DNA of 6,041 bases from Candidatus Helarchaeota archaeon (lineage in GTDB: Archaea; Asgardarchaeota; Lokiarchaeia; Helarchaeales; HEL-GB-A), in the NCBI GenBank assembly GCA_016840125.1, contig JAEOSY010000541.1:1-6041 (forward strand), written 5' to 3'. The first letter of the stretch is position 1. Each line of letters starts with the position of its first letter. The translations under genes and the position numbers were made by a program. The notes under the pieces are model-generated. The model ran no database searches. It saw only the letters and a list, made by a program, of their open reading frames with translations, and was not told where the DNA came from. This document shows, piece by piece, positions 5,091-6,041 of this stretch.

Positions 5091-5897
5091 ATGAAAGGTT
5101 TTACAACTTTTTATGACGAAATGAGTTACGAAGAAGCAGCAGAAGCTTTCAAGAAAACTGAAATTGCAATCATTCCCTTAGGTGCAACTCATCCTCATGG
5201 AGTAGCCTGTCCTTTAGGAACTGATACTTTTGTGGCCCACGGAATAGCTGAGCGGGTTGGCAAAAAAGGAAACGCTATAGTAATGCCCGCGAGCCCCTAT
5301 GGATGGAACCAATATCACATGGATTTTCCCGGATGCATTAACATGCCACATGAACATCTTCGCGATCACATATACTACGTTGCCAAAGCGCTTCACAAAT
5401 GGGGCATTCGAAAAATTATTTTCGTTAGTCCTCATGGTGGAAACACCCCTATCATATCTGACGTTGCTTATCGATTACGCTATGAATTAGGTATGCTTTC
5501 CATGAGAGTGACTTATGGTATAGCTGGTCAAGTGGATCCGAAAGCAGCTGGATATGGCAGTGAAGGTATGGTTGACGAGGCCGCAATGATATCCTATGTA
5601 CGACCCGAACTTGCTCACCCCGAAAAATCAAAGGCGAAACCTCCCCTTAAGAACTTATTCAAACCGTTCGAATCAGTGGTAGACTTTCGAAAAGTCTTGT
5701 TTAAAGGCGGTAAACCTGATCTCTTCATGACTAGTAAAGATGCTACGGATACTTGCGAGTGGGGTAACACTCCTCAAGCATGGGATATGTCTAATGCTAC
5801 TGCTGAACTTGGTGAGCGAATCATTGAAACAGCCGCTAATTATATAGTTGACTTAATCGACGCATTTGCACAAGTTAAAATTCCACCAACTTACTGA
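5091..5897 (+). CDS. Creatininase-family metal-dependent amidohydrolase with an altered active site
   Basis: The protein has 268 residues, a typical length for the creatininase/MftE/ArfB-like family. These are cytosolic enzymes with divalent metals that hydrolyse cyclic amides or formamides, or cleave small peptides. The N-terminal signature IPLGATHPHG (28-37) aligns with the family's PxGSxEQHG, with the metal-ligand Glu replaced by His34. His36, Asp45 (LGTDT) and His115 (SPHGGN) are retained. The later HAGxxE motif reads EGMVDE (158-163): its Glu (163) is kept while its His is Glu158. The His/Glu content of the two motifs therefore looks exchanged. The ATG at 5091 has SD-like GAGAGTGA 6 bases upstream and begins the expected first strand. 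The gene is monocistronic, followed by T-tracts and divergent from the DapA-like gene. The substrate is unknown; a lactam, cyclic imide or N-acyl compound feeding the neighbouring enzymes is a reasonable guess, not shown by the sequence. Confidence 0.87.
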   Translation: MKGFTTFYDEMSYEEAAEAFKKTEIAIIPLGATHPHGVACPLGTDTFVAHGIAERVGKKGNAIVMPASPYGWNQYHMDFPGCINMPHEHLRDHIYYVAKALHKWGIRKIIFVSPHGGNTPIISDVAYRLRYELGMLSMRVTYGIAGQVDPKAAGYGSEGMVDEAAMISYVRPELAHPEKSKAKPPLKNLFKPFESVVDFRKVLFKGGKPDLFMTSKDATDTCEWGNTPQAWDMSNATAELGERIIETAANYIVDLIDAFAQVKIPPTY

Positions 5898-5926
5898 TCC
5901 TACATACAGCTTAAACTTCTTTACTC

Positions 5927-5988
5927 CTTTTCTTTTTTCTTATCAAAACAATTTTTATCTTCTTATCTGGTTTTATGAATGTTTTTTT
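5927..5988 (+). terminator. Oligo-T terminator tracts after the creatininase-like gene
   Basis: T-rich tracts begin about 30 bases after the stop codon (CCTTTTCTTTTTTCTT around 5926-5941), followed by T5 near 5952-5956 and T7-8 near 5982-5988. There is no GC-rich hairpin. Staggered U-tracts of this kind are a common archaeal terminator form. Confidence 0.5.
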
Positions 5989-6041
5989 AGAATTATTCAT
6001 ATTTTTTCAGCGTTCTCTTTTTTGATCAATTCCGATTAATC

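Noticed and set aside
5911..6000. A 29-codon Lys-rich open frame on the minus strand beginning ATG AAT AAT
   Set aside because: It is the complement of the T-rich terminator tracts, so its lysines follow from base composition. It has no ribosome-binding site and no recognisable motif.

Overview
The window looks like an AT-rich archaeal chromosome segment. Several 5' flanks carry TTTATA-type boxes at archaeal TATA distances (about 38-65 bases before the start codon). Genes end in oligo-T tracts rather than GC-rich hairpins. Weak starts (TTG, and possibly AUU or AUA) are common. The enzyme families would fit an uncultivated mesophilic lineage such as Bathyarchaeia or an Asgard group, but the sequence alone does not fix the phylum and a bacterium is not formally excluded.

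Layout from left to right. A truncated minus-strand gene of unclear identity runs off the left edge (1-133). About 230 bases of non-coding DNA with two small inverted repeats follow. Next is a minus-strand 12-helix major facilitator (MFS) transporter (362 to about 1561), whose reading frame has no standard start codon at the position its ribosome-binding site points to. A divergent promoter region (about 1562-1723) separates it from a plus-strand two-gene operon: a homocitrate/isopropylmalate-synthase-like carboxyltransferase (1724-2941) and, 26 bases later, a D-2-hydroxyacid dehydrogenase (2968-3960). A convergent minus-strand DapA-family lyase/aldolase (3970-4857) follows after only 9 bases. 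A second divergent promoter region (4858-5090) leads to a plus-strand creatininase-family amidohydrolase (5091-5897). The right edge is non-coding and rich in T-tracts.

Together the genes read as a small accessory metabolic cluster for organic or amino-acid-derived compounds: a transporter, an enzyme that makes or breaks C-C bonds with a 2-oxo acid, an NAD-linked 2-hydroxy/2-oxo acid oxidoreductase, a Schiff-base (pyruvate-type) aldolase or lyase, and a metal-dependent amide or ring hydrolase. Nothing identifies the substrate. Three of the four enzymes depart from their best-known relatives at active-site positions: a lost His in the synthase, a reciprocal His/Glu exchange in the creatininase-like protein, and a lost carboxylate-binding Arg with an altered GTTGE motif in the DapA-like protein. 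The usual textbook names (LeuA, DapA, creatininase) should therefore not be taken as functions. No RNA gene, CRISPR array, insertion sequence or attachment site was seen.
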